64,000 nucleotides of DNA from Paenibacillus ihumii (GTDB lineage Bacteria; Bacillota; Bacilli; Paenibacillales; Paenibacillaceae). Location of the stretch: NCBI RefSeq assembly GCF_001403875.1, contig NZ_LN884299.1:434001-498000 (forward strand), in the 5' to 3' direction. Shown piece by piece: positions 35,744 to 44,501 of this stretch. Each line of letters opens with the position of its first letter. The first letter of the stretch is position 1. The translations under genes and the position numbers were made by a program. Under the pieces are notes generated by a model, which saw only the letters and a program-made list of their open reading frames with translations, made no database searches and had not been told where the DNA came from.

Positions 35744-36436
35744 CTAAAATTCATCTGTCATACGATCCAACTTCTTTACCCATTCACTATCGTTCCAAAT
35801 ATCGGGGTCATCAATTGTTAGATTTCCTCCACGCACCATGAAATCATAACTATCTTTTGCCCCCGTGTACCAATCAACAATGACTAACCTCCCGTTTACA
35901 TTACGTACGAGAAACTCAGTACCTTCACCATAACCACCTACAGTCATATTAATTTGTACCGGTAAGTGTAAATAGAGATAACCTCCATCCACATCATCCC
36001 TGTACTCCACTTCCCAAGCACCAATATCAATATTCTGCACCGGATTATCAGTAAGACTGTGTTTTGCATGCACATCATATTGGGATTGAATTTTTTGTTG
36101 CGTATACTGTTTAAGGTGATCGTTTTCTATAAATGTATCCAATTCGATATCCGAGCCGTTCCAGACCGCTTTATAATAGTCAGACAGCGCCTTCACACAC
36201 ATTTCATAAGCCGTTTCAAAATCCTGATCAGATAGTCCACTTTCATTTTTAGCCGCATATTCGGGTAATAGCTTCTGTTCAGTGCTGCGCGATACTTCCA
36301 TATTTAAAGCACGATCTGCGCTGCTATCTCCTGAGACTACAGGGGGCTCTTTTGAGTTATTCCCATTGGTTTGATCTTGACTGCATCCAAACAAAACAAG
36401 TCCAATTGCGATAAACAACATCATAAACCTTGTCAT
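35744..36436 (-). CDS. Predicted lipoprotein of unknown function
   Basis: A 230-aa protein whose signal sequence TRFMMLFIAIGLVLFGC ends in a lipobox-like FGC followed by SQDQTNGNN, so it should be lipid-anchored. The mature domain has an NTF2-like layout: helix LSDQDFETAYEMCVKALSDY, then beta strands ending FLVRNVNGRLVIVDWY. The ATG at 36436 follows AAGGTC; an ATG at 36454 is also possible. It lies downstream of repeat copy B. Part of a second copy persists near 34.6 kb. Confidence 0.65.
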   Translation of the reverse strand: MTRFMMLFIAIGLVLFGCSQDQTNGNNSKEPPVVSGDSSADRALNMEVSRSTEQKLLPEYAAKNESGLSDQDFETAYEMCVKALSDYYKAVWNGSDIELDTFIENDHLKQYTQQKIQSQYDVHAKHSLTDNPVQNIDIGAWEVEYRDDVDGGYLYLHLPVQINMTVGGYGEGTEFLVRNVNGRLVIVDWYTGAKDSYDFMVRGGNLTIDDPDIWNDSEWVKKLDRMTDEF

Positions 36437-36500
36437 AACATGACCTTCCCTCATAGAAGTTAATAATTAAAGAGGCTACATCAGCTATTCTTCGAATAGC

Positions 36501-36590
36501 TTAGGAAGTGGAGTTTCCCATTGCTATATCCTGAAAAGATGAACAATGAGCTAGCATTTGTGCAATCTCCATTTTACCCCATCCCTCCAC
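36501..36590 (-). pseudogene. DUF1569-like fragment
   Basis: Thirty codons read VEGWGKMEIAQMLAHCSSFQ then DIAMGNSTS and a stop. The WGKMxxAQMLAHC string matches the conserved core of DUF1569/DinB-like proteins, which are about 150 aa. Both ends are missing. It lies between the lipoprotein gene and repeat copy B. Confidence 0.4.
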
Positions 36591-36641
36591 TTTCCTTACA
36601 ACACAGGCGCACAACTATTCTCTTACAACCATGTACCTTCT

Positions 36642-36724
36642 TTACCCAAGATTATAATCCATTTGTAAAAAAAGAGAAAACGATAAAAAGAGCCTAGACT
36701 ACAACTTAGTAGTTAGACTCTCTT
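36642..36724 (-). repeat. Dispersed promoter-like module, copy B
   Basis: Core 36642-36684 matches copy A, with TATAAT at 36656-36651. On the right is a hairpin (36689-36724) with arms GAGTCTAACTAC / GTAGTCTAGGCTC and, on the minus strand, TTTTTATC after it. It lies about 200 bases upstream of the lipoprotein start. The rest of 36725-36900 holds an inverted repeat CGCGAC-GAC-GTCGCG and no gene. Confidence 0.6.
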
Positions 36725-36902
36725 TCAAGACTTCCCCCTCATCCAGGCGCGACGACGTCGCGACACAGCTTTAGATAGCTCCTATCTTAATCTAGGTCGT
36801 GTGTTGAACCTGTGATGCGAAGAGCTCTAGTTTTGTTTTTTTCAACGATTTTAATGTATACTAAAATTAGTGAAACTACTCTATTGAGATGGAGGTGATC
36901 GC

Positions 36903-37703
36903 ATGGATAGACGAATCAAAAAGGTACTGAACAAGGACGATTGTGATATCCACTACTGGATCTTAAAGCAAGGGAATCGCCCATGGCTCATTTTTTTACA
37001 CGGTGCGGGTGCCGACCATGAAATGTTCACCGAACAATTAGATGCCGTGAGTCAGCGCTTTAATATTTTACTCTGGGATGCAAGAGGTCACGGCCTGTCA
37101 CGGCCCATGGGAAGACATTTTAGTATTACATTGATCGTCGATGATTTAGTAGAGATCATGAATAAAGAAGGCATCGGGAAGGCCACGCTTATCGGCCAAT
37201 CGATGGGCGGGAACACGGCGCAAGAATTCGTTTTTCATTATCCGGACAGGGTAGATAAGCTCGTGCTGATTGACTGCACTTGTAACACGATGAAATTGTC
37301 AGTATTCGAAGCCTTTATTTTGAAAATAACCCCTATGTTCATCCGCTTGTATCCTTGGAAATACTTATTAAGTGAAAGTGTGAAAGCAAGTGCTATAAGG
37401 CCAAATGTACAAGATTATTTAAAAAGAACCTTTCAACGAATCGGAAAGGAGGATTTTGTTCAAATATTTCTGGCAACCGCCTCTTGCCTTCACTATGAGA
37501 AAGGTTATCGAATCAATAAACCTATCCTGCTCGTTTATGGAGAGAAGGACGGAACCGGAAATATTAAGAAAATTGCTTCGTCGTGGGCTTCAAACGAACC
37601 TTATTGCACACTCATTGAAATCCCGCAGGCGAGTCACTGTTCCAATCAAGATAACCCTTCCGTATTTAACCATGCACTTACTCAGTTTTTGATCAATCCG
37701 TAA
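36903..37703 (+). CDS. Alpha/beta hydrolase
   Basis: A 266-aa hydrolase with the oxyanion motif FLHGAGADHEMF, LWDARGHGLSRP, nucleophile elbow LIGQSMGGNTAQEF, the acidic residue near LLVYGEKDGTGN and the catalytic His in QASHCSNQDNP. GGAGGTGATCGCATG supplies the start. The next gene, a GbsR/MarR-type regulator, starts 29 bases on and is probably cotranscribed. The substrate is unknown. Confidence 0.9.
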   Translation: MDRRIKKVLNKDDCDIHYWILKQGNRPWLIFLHGAGADHEMFTEQLDAVSQRFNILLWDARGHGLSRPMGRHFSITLIVDDLVEIMNKEGIGKATLIGQSMGGNTAQEFVFHYPDRVDKLVLIDCTCNTMKLSVFEAFILKITPMFIRLYPWKYLLSESVKASAIRPNVQDYLKRTFQRIGKEDFVQIFLATASCLHYEKGYRINKPILLVYGEKDGTGNIKKIASSWASNEPYCTLIEIPQASHCSNQDNPSVFNHALTQFLINP

Positions 37704-37732
37704 TTAGATGCTAGAGAGGAGTTATTCCAATC

Positions 37733-38221
37733 ATGAACACACCACGAGATTTCGAATTGGATGAAGCTAAAATGTTGTTTATAGAGAAACTGGGCGTGTA
37801 CTACGAAGATTATGGAATCCCGCGAATCGGCGGTCGAATCTTAGGGTTGATGCTTGTATCGGGTCAACCTCTGACAGCCGAGCAGATTTCCAACCTTCTG
37901 AAGGTTAGCAGAGGCAGTGTCTCGACCAATGTAAGGCTGCTGACATCGGGTGGGTTGCTAGAGCGGGTATCGGTAGTTGGAGAGCGAATCGATCACTACT
38001 CCGTTAGTGAGTCAATCTGGGAGCGCTCCCTTCAGATGAGGATCGACGGTTTCAAAAGCCTGAAGAGAATCGTTGAACAAGGCATACTAGCGACTAAGAG
38101 CAATTCTTCACCATCAACGAATCACCATTTACCGGAGATGCTCCTATGGGTGGATACCATGACAGCCAGTCATGAGCAAGCTTTATTGAATTGGAAAGAA
38201 AAAAAGGATTCTCACAGCTGA
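37733..38221 (+). CDS. GbsR/MarR-family transcriptional regulator
   Basis: A 162-aa winged-helix protein of the GbsR type: YEDYGIPRIGGRILGLMLVS, LTAEQISNLLKVSRGSVSTN, LLTSGGLLERVSVVGERIDH. GAGAGGAGTTATTCCAATC precedes the ATG. It probably autoregulates the operon with the hydrolase. The stop is immediately adjacent to the convergent membrane-protein gene. Confidence 0.88.
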   Translation: MNTPRDFELDEAKMLFIEKLGVYYEDYGIPRIGGRILGLMLVSGQPLTAEQISNLLKVSRGSVSTNVRLLTSGGLLERVSVVGERIDHYSVSESIWERSLQMRIDGFKSLKRIVEQGILATKSNSSPSTNHHLPEMLLWVDTMTASHEQALLNWKEKKDSHS

Positions 38222-38518
38222 TTATTGTGAGTGTTTTCGGGCAGATAAATTTGCAATTAAATTAATAAGAACTCCATAGAAGATTAGAACAAGACTGTAA
38301 TGCAGCTTCCCGCTAAAGTCCTGAACGCTACCGATTTCCGATAAAAACACCAAACCATAACCAACGGCTATCGCGATGGAGAGAGATTGAATTAAACTTC
38401 CCATATCCTTAAGCACCGTACTTTTTTTAATATCCCTTTTGAAAATGAACGTCAAAATAAGCACGATAGCAACGAGAGCCAGAATAGTCAGTCCAGAACT
38501 AAAATTAATAAATAACAT
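38222..38518 (-). CDS. Small membrane protein (98 aa)
   Basis: Three membrane segments (residues 4-26, 43-62 and 70-92) separated by a basic loop (FKRDIKKS). GGAGTGATTTTATG supplies the start. Its stop touches the stop of the regulator gene on the other strand. No family recognised. Confidence 0.65.
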   Translation of the reverse strand: MLFINFSSGLTILALVAIVLILTFIFKRDIKKSTVLKDMGSLIQSLSIAIAVGYGLVFLSEIGSVQDFSGKLHYSLVLIFYGVLINLIANLSARKHSQ

Positions 38519-38662
38519 AAAATCACTCCATTCTAGAAATTTTTAATTTGTTTCCTCCGGGAGTTCACTTGATGTTAGCCGACGCATCAGCAAATTGTTT
38601 CTCTTATTGCAAGTCCCGCACTATTACTTGCCTACTTGGAACACAGCAAGCAGTCCTTTTAT

Positions 38663-38812
38663 TCATCTTCTTATAAATGCTCTTCTTTCAGCATAAGAGA
38701 TGCATTTCAAACATACTTTTATTGGTTTTCTCTTGTCATTATAATAATTCCGATACTCAGTTCCTTTTTTATGACATACAGCGCATTTCCCACCAAATAA
38801 CCAACTTAGCAT
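38663..38812 (-). CDS. 49-residue zinc-ribbon protein
   Basis: A short gene with two CxxC knuckles, CAVC (about residues 10-13) and CLKC (33-36), in a basic background (KKGTEYRNYYNDKRKPIK). The spacing fits a zinc ribbon. GAGGGGGAAACATTTG precedes the ATG at 38812, an acceptable but long-spaced ribosome binding site. It lies downstream of repeat copy C. Function unknown; small zinc ribbons often bind nucleic acid. Confidence 0.55.
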   Translation of the reverse strand: MLSWLFGGKCAVCHKKGTEYRNYYNDKRKPIKVCLKCISYAERRAFIRR

Positions 38813-38848
38813 CAAATGTTTCCCCCTCACAGAATTAAGCAAAAGGTA

Positions 38849-38944
38849 TTAACTGTTTTTTATGTGGATTTTTTCTGTTTTCTTTTTGAGCAAGATTTTC
38901 ATATCACCCTTTTTCACAAACTCCGCCAACTTTCTCGCATGCAC
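38849..38944 (-). other. Possible leader ORF homologous to the one at 801-893
   Basis: A GTG frame of 31 codons reading VHARKLAEFVKKGDMKILLK then a Lys-rich tail. It aligns with the leader ORF near 0.8 kb (KFVN...LAxFVKxG) with several synonymous codon changes, and likewise ends just before the next gene (the zinc-ribbon gene). Confidence 0.3.
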
Positions 38945-39041
38945 ATTTACAAACTTCGTCTCCTACCATTTTCGTAGCAATCACGTACCCTGTAACCACC
39001 CTCTCCTCATTTTGTATACCCCTCACCAACACCATCCGTTA

Positions 39042-39114
39042 TTACCCAAGATTATATCCCATTTGTAAATTAGAGGAAACGATAAAAAAGAGACTTCACC
39101 GTAGTGTCGTCCCC
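39042..39114 (-). repeat. Dispersed promoter-like module, copy C
   Basis: Core 39042-39083 with ATTATA at 39051-39056 (minus-strand TATAAT). A degenerate hairpin GACTTCAC / GTGTCGTC lies on the right at 39091-39112. It follows the VOC remnant and precedes the zinc-ribbon gene by about 230 bases. Confidence 0.6.
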
Positions 39115-39157
39115 GATCAAATTTCTTACTGGATACAAACCAGCTCAGATTTACTAA

Positions 39158-39501
39158 TTAACCACATTTCACTCGAAAAAGAGCCTGCCCAGTTACAGCG
39201 GCTGAGTTGGCCTTGATATCTTCTTCTATTTTAAATCTTGCCTTTAACTTCTGATCTGATATATCTTCAATTACTTTATCCCAAAAACGGCTCCCACTCC
39301 CCTTGTATTTAATCAATACTGTTTGCTGTCTTGCACCCAAGGCTCGTCTACAGGACCATATTCAATTAGAAATCCTGCACTCTTCATACGTTCAAAACAT
39401 ATATCTACATCGTCAACTTCAATAGATAAATCAGCCGTAGGCGATTCCCCAAAATTCAATCGTAGTATATTATCTTTATTCACAAACACTTTTATAGACA
39501 A
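39158..39501 (-). pseudogene. VOC/glyoxalase-fold remnant
   Basis: The first frame (39501-39313) reads NILRLNFGESPTADLSIEVD, then DVDICFERMKSAGFLIEYGP, VDEPW, the second half-domain of a VOC protein just before its last metal-binding strand. The frame then shifts, and the following 60 codons (GSRFWDKVIEDISDQKL...) do not look like VOC sequence. N-terminal half is missing. Confidence 0.5.
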
Positions 39502-39633
39502 GTTCCTCTCGTTTTACTTTTACAAATATATACAATAAATTATACTCAAAAAGAAACCTTTATCCACTTAAACTGTATATACAAAAATAAAGGAGAGGGT
39601 TATTAAATGAAAAAATTGATATAAGCATTAATG

Positions 39634-39680
39634 ATACATAACAACAACTCCCTTAAGGCAATGCCATTAGGATAGTCCAT
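39634..39680 (-). repeat. Leader copy matching the 5' region of the GNAT gene at 49114
   Basis: About 45 bases match 49109-49155: on the minus strand a short ATGGCATTGCCTTAA (Met-Ala-Leu-Pro-stop), AAGGGAG and GTTGTTGTTATG. Here the ATG is followed by a stop after three codons, so the downstream gene has been lost. Sequence 39502-39633 and 39681-39816 shows no other gene. Confidence 0.6.
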
Positions 39681-39816
39681 ACCATAATATTTGATAGTTG
39701 AAATCCGGTGACATTCCGATTGTCTTTGCTATTCGAATGGAATCGGTATTCTCCGGAGTACAATCCCAATAAAATGAATGAAACGGTGGTCATCTGCACC
39801 ATTCCACAAAAAGTCG

Positions 39817-39853
39817 AAAAGAGATCGGATCATAAAGCGATCCGATCTCTTCG
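39817..39853 (-). terminator. Terminator after deoC
   Basis: A 13-bp perfect stem AAGAGATCGGATC / GATCCGATCTCTT with a seven-base loop. T-rich sequence follows on the minus strand. Confidence 0.85.
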
Positions 39854-39876
39854 ATTGTTCAAATACGTGGCTTCCG

Positions 39877-40554
39877 TTAATAAGCTGAGTTGGATTGTTG
39901 GCCGTTTACAATGGCAATACCGGAACTCGTCCCGACCCGTGTAGCCCCCGCTTTTACCATAGCGTTAACATCCTCAAGACTTCGTACTCCACCTGAAGCT
40001 TTAACACCAATATTCGGTCCTACTGTTTTACGCATTAAAGAGATATCATCTGTTGTTGCCCCTCCAGTTGAAAAACCGGTAGATGTCTTTACAAAATTTG
40101 CCCCTGCTTTTACAGCAAGCTCACAAGCACGTACCTTTTCTTCGTTTGTTAATAGGCATGTTTCGATGATGACTTTGATTAGCCCTCTTCCTTGCGCTGC
40201 CTCAACTACGGCTTTTATATCTTTCAAAACAAGTTCATCATTTTTATCTTTTAGAGCACCTATATTAATGACCATATCAATTTCTGTTGCCCCTTTTTCA
40301 ATCGCATCTTTCGTCTCGAATGCTTTTGTTTCAGGAGTTGATGCCCCTAATGGGAAACCGATAACCGTGCATACTTTCACATCTGGTGTATCCTTTAATA
40401 TTTCGTATGCTGATTCAATCTGTCCAGGATTTACACATACAGAAGCAAAATGATATTGCTTAGCTTCCCTCGCTAATTGCATAATTGCTTCACGGCTTGC
40501 ATCTGGTTTTAAAAGTGTATGGTCAATCAAGCGAGCAATTTGTTCGTTATTCAT
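39877..40554 (-). CDS. deoC: Deoxyribose-phosphate aldolase
   Basis: Cleaves 2-deoxyribose 5-phosphate to glyceraldehyde 3-phosphate and acetaldehyde, the last step of deoxynucleoside catabolism. The 225-aa protein shows [19 protein letters not shown], the Schiff-base Lys in [15 protein letters not shown] and [10 protein letters not shown]. The ATG at 40554 has GGGAACGAAT upstream; the TTG at 40566 abuts AAGG. The gene lies 38 bases after the GntR regulator and is probably cotranscribed. Confidence 0.95.
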   Translation of the reverse strand: MNNEQIARLIDHTLLKPDASREAIMQLAREAKQYHFASVCVNPGQIESAYEILKDTPDVKVCTVIGFPLGASTPETKAFETKDAIEKGATEIDMVINIGALKDKNDELVLKDIKAVVEAAQGRGLIKVIIETCLLTNEEKVRACELAVKAGANFVKTSTGFSTGGATTDDISLMRKTVGPNIGVKASGGVRSLEDVNAMVKAGATRVGTSSGIAIVNGQQSNSAY

Positions 40555-40592
40555 ATTCGTTCCCAACCTTTTTTAGTTTACTAAATGGAACA

Positions 40593-41342
40593 CTATAATT
40601 TCCTACGATTGATATGAAAGTTAAACATCTCCGGCAGACAATACGACTTAGAATAAATTACGGGAATACCAAATTCAGAATACATCGTTTCAATAAAACA
40701 GATGAGTGCTTTTCCAACTTCAACGCCTATCTGTTCCGCAATGGATTCACGAGCTTCAACAATTCGTAGTTCCATATGAGCGTGAATAACATTAACGTCA
40801 ATGTATTGGAATATAAAATTTTTCAACTGTTCTTTGTCTTCCAAAGACACGTTATAGTCATTTAATTTCTCATAAGGTATAAATAGCACCGTATTACAGG
40901 AAATCTGACCATCCGAAATAAAATTCAACTTAAATACTACTACAAGCTTAGATTGTTCTAACTGCAAATTTTCTTGTATCTTTTTAGTAGCAGGTTGATA
41001 ATTAATTTCTTCTAATACAACATGACAATCCGATTTACTAAATCCTAAAGGGATGATTGAAACTTTTTCTAAGCCAGCATCTAAGCGTCTAAAATTAGCT
41101 GTAACAAAATTCCCCTTGCCTTGCCAGTTAAAAATAATACCGTCCTCTTGCAACAATAAAAGTGCCTGACGTAAAGTTCCTCTGCTGATATTGAACATTT
41201 CCGCCAACAAATTTTCACTAGGCAACTTTTCCCCTGCTTTAAATTCACCTATCTTAATTTTGTTGAATATTTCATCATAAATTGAAACATATAAAGGTAC
41301 TTTATTGTTTTCTGTTTTTGAACCGTTTTCTTCACTTGCCAT
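40593..41342 (-). CDS. GntR-family regulator with UTRA domain
   Basis: A 249-aa regulator. The GntR winged helix (VPLYVSIYDEIFNKIKIGEF, KLPSENLLAEMFNISRGTLR) is followed by a UTRA/HutC-type ligand domain ending ETMYSEFGIPVIYSKSYCLP. It sits inside the nucleoside catabolism genes and is their probable repressor, sensing a phosphorylated deoxyribose or nucleoside. GAGAGGGATTGCCATG supplies the start. A TATAC-N4-GTATA dyad lies upstream. Confidence 0.88.
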   Translation of the reverse strand: MASEENGSKTENNKVPLYVSIYDEIFNKIKIGEFKAGEKLPSENLLAEMFNISRGTLRQALLLLQEDGIIFNWQGKGNFVTANFRRLDAGLEKVSIIPLGFSKSDCHVVLEEINYQPATKKIQENLQLEQSKLVVVFKLNFISDGQISCNTVLFIPYEKLNDYNVSLEDKEQLKNFIFQYIDVNVIHAHMELRIVEARESIAEQIGVEVGKALICFIETMYSEFGIPVIYSKSYCLPEMFNFHINRRKL

Positions 41343-41366
41343 GGCAATCCCTCTCTCGGAATAATA

Positions 41367-41380
41367 TATACACTAGTATA
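41367..41380. promoter_or_regulatory. Candidate GntR operator upstream of gntR-deoC
   Basis: TATACACTAGTATA has perfect TATAC/GTATA arms with a four-base centre, as expected for HutC-type GntR proteins. It lies 25 bases upstream of the regulator start, a position suited to autorepression. A similar dyad is at 43060. Confidence 0.5.
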
Positions 41381-41567
41381 ACAAATATTATTATCTACAT
41401 AATACCTGGGATTCCCATGGTTAGAGTTTAGATAGGTTCACTGTTTTGATTTTCTCATGAAAAATCCCCTCCAGTTGATAACGTTATAACCCATCTTATT
41501 CGATGTCTTATTTACGTCTACCAAGAGGAGGGAATAGCAGCTTTTTTAAGAATTCTACTTTTAAATA

Positions 41568-42341
41568 TTACTTGCTGCTTTGATCAGCTTTAATTACTTG
41601 GCGCATTGCTTCGATTGCCACTTCAATCGGTCTGCTTTCGAAATCAGCTGGGTACGTTTTCTTATCAGAACTATAAGCTTTGTAATTGTTTGCTGACACG
41701 AGGACTGCTCCCGCACGGCAATTCAAAGTCGAAGCGATTACAAACATCGGTGCACACTCCATGCAAGTATTTGTTGCTCCGCTTTTTTCGTATGCATCCC
41801 ATTTATTTCTTAATTCATAACCTACAGGTTTCGTCTCTGGTTCGATTTGTGTATAGAAAGAATCTTTTGTAATGCTGACCCCAACATTATAATCATAATT
41901 TAATTTGATTGCTGCTTTCTCTAATTCTTTTAGTAGAAAAAAGTCCGGAACAGCAGGATATTCCAAAGGTACATAGTGGTTGCTTGTACCTTCCATTTTT
42001 ACAGCTCCATTCGGAATGACAACATCCCCCATTTTTACCTTTAAAGAAGTGGAAGCGCAAGTGCCAACACGAATAAAAGTATGTGCACCAAGTTTAACCA
42101 ACTCTTCCATGCATATTGCTGTAGAAGGTCCTCCCATTCCTGTTGAAGTAACGGACACTTTTACACCATCAAGATACCCCGTATATGTTGTATGTTCTCT
42201 ATGCTGAGCTATCTTTTCATAACTATCAAAATGTTTAGCAATTTTGATCGTTCTTTCTGGAGAACCAGGTAAAAACACATATTCTCCAACATCTCCTTCA
42301 CCACAAGCGATATGTAACATTTTTTTCTTAGTCTCTGACAT
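41568..42341 (-). CDS. Uridine phosphorylase-like nucleoside phosphorylase
   Basis: A 257-aa member of the nucleoside phosphorylase superfamily. FLPGSPERTIKIAKHF, the phosphate site TSTGMGGPSTAICMEEL, IRVGTCAS and the substrate loop NTCMECAPMF match uridine phosphorylase better than DeoD-type purine phosphorylase. It splits (deoxy)uridine or related nucleosides to base and pentose 1-phosphate. GGAGGAGTTCAACATG supplies the start, 14 bases inside the end of the preceding membrane-protein gene, so the two are coupled. Confidence 0.85.
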   Translation of the reverse strand: MSETKKKMLHIACGEGDVGEYVFLPGSPERTIKIAKHFDSYEKIAQHREHTTYTGYLDGVKVSVTSTGMGGPSTAICMEELVKLGAHTFIRVGTCASTSLKVKMGDVVIPNGAVKMEGTSNHYVPLEYPAVPDFFLLKELEKAAIKLNYDYNVGVSITKDSFYTQIEPETKPVGYELRNKWDAYEKSGATNTCMECAPMFVIASTLNCRAGAVLVSANNYKAYSSDKKTYPADFESRPIEVAIEAMRQVIKADQSSK

Positions 42342-42990
42342 GTTGAACTCCTCCATTTGTAAGTAATTTATTTTTATAATTGTTAATAAAGCTGAGTGTT
42401 TTTGTCATAATGACGCCGGTTAAGAAGGTCCCAATGACAGTGCCTATTCCAATGCTGCCACCAAAAATGATTCCTAAAATAACAAGGATAATATCCAATA
42501 TAATTCTTGCTTTTTTTAGGTTTACATTAAATCGGTCTCGTATAATAATCATGAATGCATCTACTGCGCCCTCTCCAAATCCTGCAGAAACATACATTGC
42601 CAGACCAATTGCAAATGATAATACTGCAATCAATAAAATCACAATTTCAAATAACAATATCGGTTGATTAAAATTTATGACTTTCATAAACATATTAACA
42701 AAAACACCTGTCAAGATTGCATTAGCAATTGTTCCGAATCCTATTCGTTTTTTGTCAATAAAAAATACACCAATTACTACGGAAAGCATTATTACCTGTA
42801 ATGCTCTTCCAACACTCAAGCTAAATGTTTTGGAGAATCCATCGGTCAAAGTCGTCAACGGATTCGCTCCTAAACCCGCCTTTAGATACATGGCAATACC
42901 AAAACTCATAACCATTAAACCAAAAAATAACAGAAACAAGTTAAAAACTTTGGGTATTATCCTCATTTTTTGGGGGTATGACTTTTCCAT
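42328..42990 (-). CDS. YczE/YitT-type membrane protein
   Basis: A 220-aa protein with about six helices. Repeated motifs GIAMYLKAGLGANPLTTLTD and GLAMYVSAGFGEGAVDAFMI mark the internal duplication seen in the YczE/YyaS family. The ATG at 42990 has a weak AAGAGAG ribosome binding site. Its overlap with the phosphorylase gene suggests a role in the nucleoside pathway, perhaps transport, though family members are generally uncharacterised. Confidence 0.75.
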   Translation of the reverse strand: MEKSYPQKMRIIPKVFNLFLLFFGLMVMSFGIAMYLKAGLGANPLTTLTDGFSKTFSLSVGRALQVIMLSVVIGVFFIDKKRIGFGTIANAILTGVFVNMFMKVINFNQPILLFEIVILLIAVLSFAIGLAMYVSAGFGEGAVDAFMIIIRDRFNVNLKKARIILDIILVILGIIFGGSIGIGTVIGTFLTGVIMTKTLSFINNYKNKLLTNGGVQHVRD

Positions 42991-43059
42991 GCTTTTTCTC
43001 TCTTCTTTTATTATTAGAACCAACTACAACATGTTAGACTTCATCGTATAATTGTACAA

Positions 43060-43077
43060 TATACTAATCAAAGTATA
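43060..43077. promoter_or_regulatory. Candidate GntR operator upstream of yczE-udp
   Basis: The dyad TATACT-AATCAA-AGTATA is preceded by ATTGTACAAT. It lies about 75 bases upstream of the YczE-like gene and just after the deoB terminator, so it could mark a second regulated promoter. Confidence 0.45.
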
Positions 43078-43162
43078 GTACAAGTAATAAAGGTTGTCAA
43101 ACAAGTTATGTATCTAAGCATTAATTATTATTTTGTCATTTATATTGTGTTTCTTTTATAGC

Positions 43163-43191
43163 AAAAAAGGTGAGATTAATTTCTCACCTTT
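43163..43191 (-). terminator. Terminator overlapping the deoB stop codon
   Basis: On the minus strand AAAGGTGAGA / TCTCACCTTTTTT flanks the TAA of deoB, so the hairpin includes the last codons. It separates nupG-deoB transcription from the yczE-udp genes. Confidence 0.85.
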
Positions 43192-44366
43192 AGATCCTGC
43201 AAAAAACTTCCTCCATATTCTGGGGGAGGAACCGAGAAGTTATCAGCAATAGTTGCTCCTATATCCGCAAATGTTTTTCTCAGAGGCAATTCAGCCCCTT
43301 TTCCTTTAAAGATTGGTGAATAGACAAGTAAGGGTACATATTCTCGTGTATGATCCGTACCGATATAAGTAGGATCATTACCATGATCAGCTGTTATAAT
43401 TAATAAATCCTCATCTGTCAATTTCTCAAATACTTCAGGCAAACGTGCATCAAAGGCTTGTAGCGCCTTTCCATATCCAATCGGATCTCTTCTATGTCCA
43501 AAATCAGCATCAAAATCGACTAAATTCAAAAAACTGAGACCTTCAAAATCCTGCAATAGCACTTCATTTAACTTATCCATGCCATCCATATTATTTTTCG
43601 TACGAATTGTCTTGGTGACCCCTTCACCATCAAATATGTCAGAAATTTTCCCAATAGCAATTACTTCTTTTTTGTGGCTTTTTAATGTGTCCATGACTGT
43701 TTTCTGAAATGGCTTAAGTGCATAATCATGTCGATTTGAGGTGCGCGTAAAGCTGCCAGGACTACCAATGTACGGACGTGCTATAATACGCCCTAACATA
43801 TACGGCTCTTCCAGCGTTATTTTACGAGCATATTCGCAAATATCATATAATTCTTCTAACGGAATGATTTTTTCGTGAACTGCAATTTGCAAAACAGAAT
43901 CTGCAGATGTATATACAATTAATGCCCCTGTTTCTAATTGTTCAGCACCAAATTCATCAATAATTGCGGTCCCGCTTGCAGCTTTATTACCAATGATCTT
44001 TCTACCAGAGTAAGATGAGATTTTTTCTATCAGTTCCTGCGGAAATCCATTTTCAAACACGCGAAATGATTTGCCTATATAAAGCCCCATCATTTCCCAA
44101 TGACCTGTCATTGTGTCTTTTCCAGCCGAGCGTTCTTGCATCTTAGTATAAAATGCTTGTGGTTGATCGACTTTAGGTACGCCTTGTATAGGTTCAATAT
44201 GAGAAAGACCTAATTGGGACATATTAGGCAATACCAAACCATTCATTTGTTCTGCAATATGTCCCAACGTGTGAACCCCTATATCACCAAATTGTTCAGC
44301 ATCGGGAGCCTCCCCAATACCAACTGAATCCATTACTATGAGGTGAATTCTTTTAAATCTGTTCAT
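43176..44366 (-). CDS. deoB: Phosphopentomutase
   Basis: Interconverts (deoxy)ribose 1- and 5-phosphate, linking the phosphorylase to DeoC. The 396-aa protein has the metal-binding start [16 protein letters not shown], the phosphorylated Thr in [28 protein letters not shown] motif (here [14 protein letters not shown]) and [34 protein letters not shown] supplies the start; an upstream ATG at 44384 lacks one. It follows nupG in the operon. Confidence 0.95.
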   Translation of the reverse strand: MNRFKRIHLIVMDSVGIGEAPDAEQFGDIGVHTLGHIAEQMNGLVLPNMSQLGLSHIEPIQGVPKVDQPQAFYTKMQERSAGKDTMTGHWEMMGLYIGKSFRVFENGFPQELIEKISSYSGRKIIGNKAASGTAIIDEFGAEQLETGALIVYTSADSVLQIAVHEKIIPLEELYDICEYARKITLEEPYMLGRIIARPYIGSPGSFTRTSNRHDYALKPFQKTVMDTLKSHKKEVIAIGKISDIFDGEGVTKTIRTKNNMDGMDKLNEVLLQDFEGLSFLNLVDFDADFGHRRDPIGYGKALQAFDARLPEVFEKLTDEDLLIITADHGNDPTYIGTDHTREYVPLLVYSPIFKGKGAELPLRKTFADIGATIADNFSVPPPEYGGSFLQDLKVRN

Positions 44367-44501
44367 TTTGTCACTCCATTTCACAAAAAAAACGGTGAGA
44401 GTAACATACCCCCTCCGCTTTCTTTGAACTAGGATTTAATATCTGGTTCATTGAAGATCTTGCTGCTGCTTAATACGGATTGATTCAGATCTTAATGCAG
44501 A

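Noticed and set aside
36755..36769. CGCGAC-GAC-GTCGCG inverted repeat as a terminator
   Set aside because: No T run on either side and no gene ending nearby.
39708..39944. 78-codon plus-strand frame
   Set aside because: Spans the deoC terminator and part of deoC antisense; no start signal.
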